A stretch of DNA of 64,000 bases. Origin: Cyprinodon diabolis. Taxonomy: Eukaryota > Chordata > Actinopteri > Cyprinodontiformes > Cyprinodontidae. The stretch is taken from positions 233,448-297,447 of the forward strand of contig JARPUW010000567.1 in assembly GCA_030533445.1 (NCBI GenBank), written 5' to 3'. Each line of letters starts with the position of its first letter. Within the stretch, counting starts at the first letter, position 1. Under the pieces are notes generated by a model. The model saw only the letters and a program-made list of their open reading frames with translations. It was not told where the DNA came from and did not search any database. This document shows, in pieces, positions 59,696 to 64,000 of the stretch. A program made the position numbers and the translations under genes.

Positions 59696-62600
59696 GAGGC
59701 TTTTATTTTGTAGAGTCCCTGTAGTCTTATTTTGAAAGTCTATCATGGAAGTGCATCTATAGATGGGTCATGCCCAGCAGTGATATAGAATCCATTTCCA
59801 AATGTTAAATCACTGGTTTTCCATGTTATTAGGTGAATAGTTCCTGTATTACAGAGTAAATGGGGGACTTTTATTGTGAAATTTGCTCTGGGGTGTGTTT
59901 TGAAAAGGTCACTAGAGTCTAATAAAAACAACCTGGAAGAGTTTGGGTCATAATGTTGAGCCATTTGCATCAATTAATGCATTAGTATAATCTAGAGGCT
60001 TTTATTTTGTAGGGTCCCTGGAGTCTTATTTTGAAAGTCCAACAGAGTTGTGTTTAGAGAAAATGTTCAGACCCATCAATGATAGTTGATTACTTTCCAA
60101 TCGTTAAATCACTCTTTTTCCATTTTATTAGGGCAGTAGATGAAGCGGAAATGGGAGGCTTTTATTTTGAAATTTGCCATAGGGTGTGTTTTAAACAGTC
60201 TCCTAGAGTCTATTCTCTAAAATGGGGTTGAGTTTGGGTCATAATGTTGAGCCATATAGGGCAATAAATATATGTAAAAAATATAGAGGCTTTTATTTTG
60301 AAGGGTCCCTGGAGTCTTATTTTGAAAGTCTATCAGTGCTGAGTGGCAAGGGAAGTGTCATGGACGGCAGTCATATAGTATCCATTTCCCAATGTTAAAT
60401 CAGTGCTTTCACCCTCCATTAGATTAATATGTGCTGTTTAAAACAGCAGAGGTAAAATCTGTTTGAAGCTTGGTAACCTTGACAACGCTTAACGAGCCTC
60501 TCACTGACACAGACAACAGCTGCACTCACTATTGGTTTCTTCTTCCCAGGCTTTTTTGTATGGGAAGAACGGCACCGAACAAACGACTACTGATCAAAAA
60601 CCGTATGAGTTATTCAAAAAACATTTTCACCATGAGCATCAGCAATCCTTCGACTCCAACTATACCAACTTTGGTGTATGTGTGTCATTCAGAAAAATAT
60701 TTATGACGAGTTGAAAACACATAGTCTGATTCGTTTTTCTCCCATCTTCAGCTCAAAAAGAATGGAGAAAGGCTGAAACTCTCATCCACTTTAGGTTGGT
60801 CTGGAGGGTTTTTAAGGCAAAGTATTAATCCTACCGTAATTCCGAAGACATTGTGTGAGTCCAGAGGTTTCAGTCTACAAACTGACCAAAAATGGTGACT
60901 GTAGCTCCAAATATGTGGCCGTGAGGGCGAGAATAAGATGTTTGATCTTAAAAAATGGCCGCCTCACACTAAGATTTCAGCAGCTGCACTCTAGCAGGCT
61001 GCTGCAGAAGCTAACTGTCAGCTAGCTTCCAGGTGCTTACCCTCCGAACAAACGACTGCTGAGCAAAAACCGTAAAAGATATCTGAAAAATTCTTTCAGT
61101 GAAAGCAACATCTATCCTTTGTCTCAGACTGGGGTAACCTTCATGTCTGTAGGTCTTTCACAACCCAAAACGAAGCACAAACAAAATGGTTGGCCCACCT
61201 GCTCCTCCCTTTGTTTGAACTGCAGGACCTCACTCTCACTCACCTTTTAGCTGCTAAAGCACCCCTCCGAACAAACGACTGCTGAGTAAAAACCGTAAAA
61301 GGTATCTGAAAAATTCTTTTTATCTAAGCGACAGCTATATCTTGTCTTCAATTGGAGTAACTTTCATGGCTGTAGGTCATCTACAAACTGAATGGGAAGA
61401 GAAAGAAAAAGAAAAAACGTTTCATCACACCTAAGCTTCTAATTGAGCTAGCTGCAGCAGGTCACTGTCACTCAGCTTTCAGGTGCTTAAAATGTCCTCC
61501 GAACAAACGACTGCTGAGCAAAAACCGTATGAGTTATTCAAAAAATTTTTTCACCGTGAGCGTCAGTCATCCTTCGACTCCAACTATGCCAACTTTGGTG
61601 TATGTGTGTCATTCAGAAAAATATTTATGACGAGTTTAAAACACATAGTCGGATTCGTTTTTCTCCCCTCTTCTGCTCCAAAACCAATGAAAAACGGCTC
61701 TGATTTTCATCGACTTTAGGTCGGTCTGGAGGGTTTTTAAGGAAAAGTATTAATCCTACCGTAATTCCGAAGATATTGTGTGGGTCCAGAGATTTCAGTC
61801 TACAAACTGACCAAAAATGGTGACTCTAGCTATAAATATGTGGCCGTGAGGGCGAGTTTAAAATGTTTTTTTGTGTTTAAAAAACGCCTGCCTCACACTC
61901 TAGCTTTTCAGTTGCTCCACTCTAGCAGGCTGGATTTTGCTAAAACTTTGTGGCGCTTGAGGTCTGATTATACAAAAACCGTAGCAGTTATCAACATACC
62001 GTCTTCAGTTTTAAATAGACGAAGGATTTATCTACAAACTGAGCTTCAAACTGTTTTTCTAGGTGAATGTATGCCGACACAGTGAAGTGCTGTTTTTTAT
62101 GCTTTTTTTTTCCTCTCCCCATTCATTTCCTATGGGATTTTTTTGCGACGTTTTCGCTAATAATTCGCAAACCTTCGGACTAATGAGAAAGTTTTATACA
62201 AGCACACATCACCCCATTGGTCCCGACGCGTGTGCCAACTTTGGGCCCGATCCGCCAAACCGTGCGGGACTAGTTACGCGCCGAAGTTTTGGGTATACGG
62301 GAGAATTATAATAATAATAATACGCGGAATAAATATGTGCAATAGTAGTAGGTGGGCCATGCCTTCGGCATGTGGCCCCCCAATAATAATACGCGGAATA
62401 AATATGTGCAATAGTAGTAGGTGGGCCATGCCTTCGGCATGTGGCCCCCCAATAATACGCGGAATAAATATGTGCAATAGTAGTAGGTGGGCCATGCCTT
62501 CGGCATGTGGCCCCCCAATAATAATAATACGCGGAATAAATATGTGCAATAGTAGTAGGTGGGCCATGCCTTCGGCATGTGGCCCCCCAATAATACGCGG

Positions 62601-63340
62601 AATAAATATGTGCAATAGTAGTAGGTGGGCCATGCCTTCGGCATGTGGCCCCCCAATAATACGCGGAATAAATATGTGCAATAGTAGTAGGTGGGCCATG
62701 CCTTCGGCATGTGGCCCCCCAATAATAATACGCGGAATAAATATGTGCAATAGTAGTAGGTGGGCCATGCCTTCGGCATGTGGCCCCCCAATAATAATAC
62801 GCGGAATAAATATGTGCAATAGTAGTAGGTGGGCCATGCCTTCGGCATGTGGCCCCCCAATAATACGCGGAATAAATATGTGAGATAGTAGTAGGTGGGC
62901 CATGCCTTCGGCATGTGGCCCCCCAATAATAATAATACGCGGAATAAATATGTGAGATAGTAGTAGGTGGGCCATGCCTTCGGCATGTGGCCCCCCAATA
63001 ATAATACGCGGAATAAATATGTGAGATAGTAGTAGGTGGGCCATGCCTTCGGCATGTGGCCCCCCAATAATACGCGGAATAAATATGTGCAATAGTAGTA
63101 GGTGGGCCATGCCTTCGGCATGTGGCCCCCCAATAATACGCGGAATAAATATGTGAGATAGTAGTAGGTGGGCCATGCCTTCGGCATGTGGCCCCCCAAT
63201 AATAATAATACGCGGAATAAATATGTGAGATAGTAGTAGGTGGGCCATGCCTTCGGCATGTGGCCCCCCAATAATACGCGGAATAAATATGTGCAATAGT
63301 AGTAGGTGGGCCATGCCTTCGGCATGTGGCCCCCCAATAA
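59696..63340 (+). repeat. Monomer M19 (terminal copy, 15 hairpin units, no GC tail)
   Basis: The A region is of the post-type-3 kind, like M3. The S region has AAGGCAAAGTATTAA and CTTAAAAAATGGCC, like M2 and M12. After the AAT tract come 15 hairpin units, then single-copy sequence: the AT hairpin, the GTCTGGGGA structure and the GC hairpins are all missing. This is the only array boundary in the window. Confidence 0.95.
62309..63340. repeat. Terminal expansion: 15 hairpin units at the array edge (M19)
   Basis: Fifteen cores, the first at 62322, separated by two, three or four AAT triplets. Units 1-8, 12 and 15 have GTGCAATAG; units 9, 10, 11, 13 and 14 have GTGAGATAG, a variant found nowhere else in the window. 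The last unit is followed by AATAA and then single-copy sequence. Very long minus-strand open frames (up to 396 codons) cross this stretch only because all periods are multiples of three. Confidence 0.96.
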
Positions 63341-64000
63341 AGCATCTGCATGATGTATTGAAGAATTCTAAAACTTGTTTTTTTTAAAATGAGACACATT
63401 GTAGCCTCAATTCTCTAGCAGCCACTCAAATGTGCACCTTGGCACACCTGTGTGGTGGCTCTCTTTTTTTTTTCCAGGATGTTTTTGACATGTCCAAAAA
63501 AAAAACCTTGGCAGCCAGGCTAATCCAGTGATCAAACTGTGAATACTGCACTGTCAGATCAAAACAAGGACAATCCTACAGTGTTATCTTATCAAGTCCT
63601 AATGTGTTCATATGCTACTGAAACAAAGGTAACAAAGGCAAACATATAACAGTTTAGCAGAGGTATAAAAAATGCAAGTACCACCAATGATTTTCACTTT
63701 TTAAAAGCTAATCATATATGCATGATTTTTTTTCTGCTTCTACATAAAAATATATTTTATTCAATAACCTTCTTAAACCAATTTTTATTAGTGGTAATTC
63801 TTATTAACAAGGGATTAAGAATGGGGTATTGGTCAATATTTTGTAGAACGTTGAGCTGCTATGACTGCATTTTCTAGAATAAAAAAAAAAGAATCTCTAC
63901 ATTATCATACAATTGCAAAAAATGCTTTGTGTCATCACATTATCAGTCCTCTAACTCTTATTCAGTTCAGTCTGCTAAGGGGCGGGCATCCCTTTAGTAT
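63341..64000. other. Single-copy flank, no gene recognised
   Basis: AT-rich sequence with T and A homopolymers (T8 near 63378, T10 63464-63473, A10 63496-63505, A10 63881-63890, the last overlapping an AATAAA). None of it resembles the monomer. A T10-CCAG acceptor-like site precedes 63478, but no exon could be established. Nothing else is seen. Confidence 0.7.
63464..63531 (+). other. Acceptor-like site with a 17-codon open stretch (weak candidate)
   Basis: A T10 tract and CCAG at 63474-63477 match a vertebrate 3' splice site. The following sequence can be read as DVFDMSKKKTLAARLIQ then TGA at 63529-63531. It could be the end of a terminal exon, but nothing upstream in the window offers a partner exon and a 17-codon stretch can arise by chance. 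Confidence 0.12.

Larger units (their letters stand above)
1..63340. repeat. Macrosatellite array, 20 copies of a ~3.2 kb monomer
   Basis: The same ~3.2 kb sequence recurs head to tail in one orientation. The landmark GTGGGTCCAGAG starts at 608, 3783, 6954, 10483, 13651, 16892, 19931, 23171, 26408, 29651, 32798, 35970, 39141, 42583, 45725, 48891, 52104, 55273, 58579 and 61780, so spacings run from 3,039 to 3,529 bp. Copies differ by scattered substitutions plus changes in hairpin-unit number. The array is cut by the left window edge and ends at about 63,340. I number monomers from the first GAGGCTTTTATTCTG (A region) because the array stops just before that point would recur. Unit length resembles vertebrate macrosatellites such as D4Z4 or DXZ4, but I see no homology to them. 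No gene is recognised in the monomer. Confidence 0.97.

Noticed and set aside
62209..63399. 396-codon minus-strand ORF as a repeat protein gene
   Set aside because: The period-22/23/24-residue product mirrors 66/69/72 bp DNA units, is open in other frames too, and has AAT-encoded homopolymers.

Overview
The window is almost entirely one tandem array of a ~3.2 kb repeat (a macrosatellite). It enters from the left edge and ends at about 63,340, where about 660 bp of unrelated, AT-rich, single-copy-looking sequence begins. I count 20 copies of the core: a left-truncated copy (M0), 18 complete copies (M1-M18, 3,040-3,532 bp) and a terminal copy (M19). No protein-coding gene, rRNA, tRNA, spliceosomal RNA or CRISPR array could be recognised. 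The open frames all recur with the repeat and are best explained as by-products of it. Nested satellites, an AAT microsatellite, foldback sequences and the absence of genes or operons point to a eukaryotic nuclear genome. A fish (teleost) is my best guess from the general look of the AAT-flanked hairpin sequence, but this is inference and could not be checked.

Each monomer, left to right, contains: (1) an A region of about 760 bp, made of three ~295 bp copies of a diverged repeat that is itself a dimer marked by GAGGCTTTTATTTTG; (2) an S region of about 1.4 kb with four diverged copies of a repeat marked by CCGAACAAACGACTGCTGAG; (3) a ~420 bp core; (4) an AAT microsatellite followed by 0, 1, 2, 4, 5 or 15 copies of a 60 bp hairpin unit, each separated by 2-4 AAT triplets; (5) an AT-rich 8 bp-stem hairpin followed by G6CCACCTAC; (6) a ~55 bp inverted-repeat structure with arms GTCTGGGGA/TCCCCAGAC; (7) a CpG-rich cluster of 2-5 hairpins GGCGGGC-NNN-GCCCGCC, with a 51 bp period where regular, alternating with a second hairpin that shares its arm. 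The next A region follows.

Monomers are nearly identical, but diagnostic variants show them to be mosaics. Three tail types exist (type 1 common; type 2 in M5, M9, M15; type 3 in M2, M18), each linked to a matching A-region variant in the following monomer. Whole-monomer twins lie far apart (M7/M9, M3/M15, M2/M12, M4/M18). This is the signature of unequal exchange and gene conversion. Length differences come mainly from the two hairpin satellites.

The most interesting signal is the hairpin system. The GC hairpins keep both arms while the three-base loop varies. The 60 bp units grow in steps compatible with a three-base ladder. The largest expansion, 15 units with a private GAGATAG variant, sits exactly at the array edge. 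Wherever a 60 bp unit is present, its 3' end can pair with a G6CCAC arm downstream to make a larger foldback that unit-free monomers cannot form. Function is unknown; structural RNA, small-RNA source, recombination-prone foldback and pure satellite dynamics all remain open.
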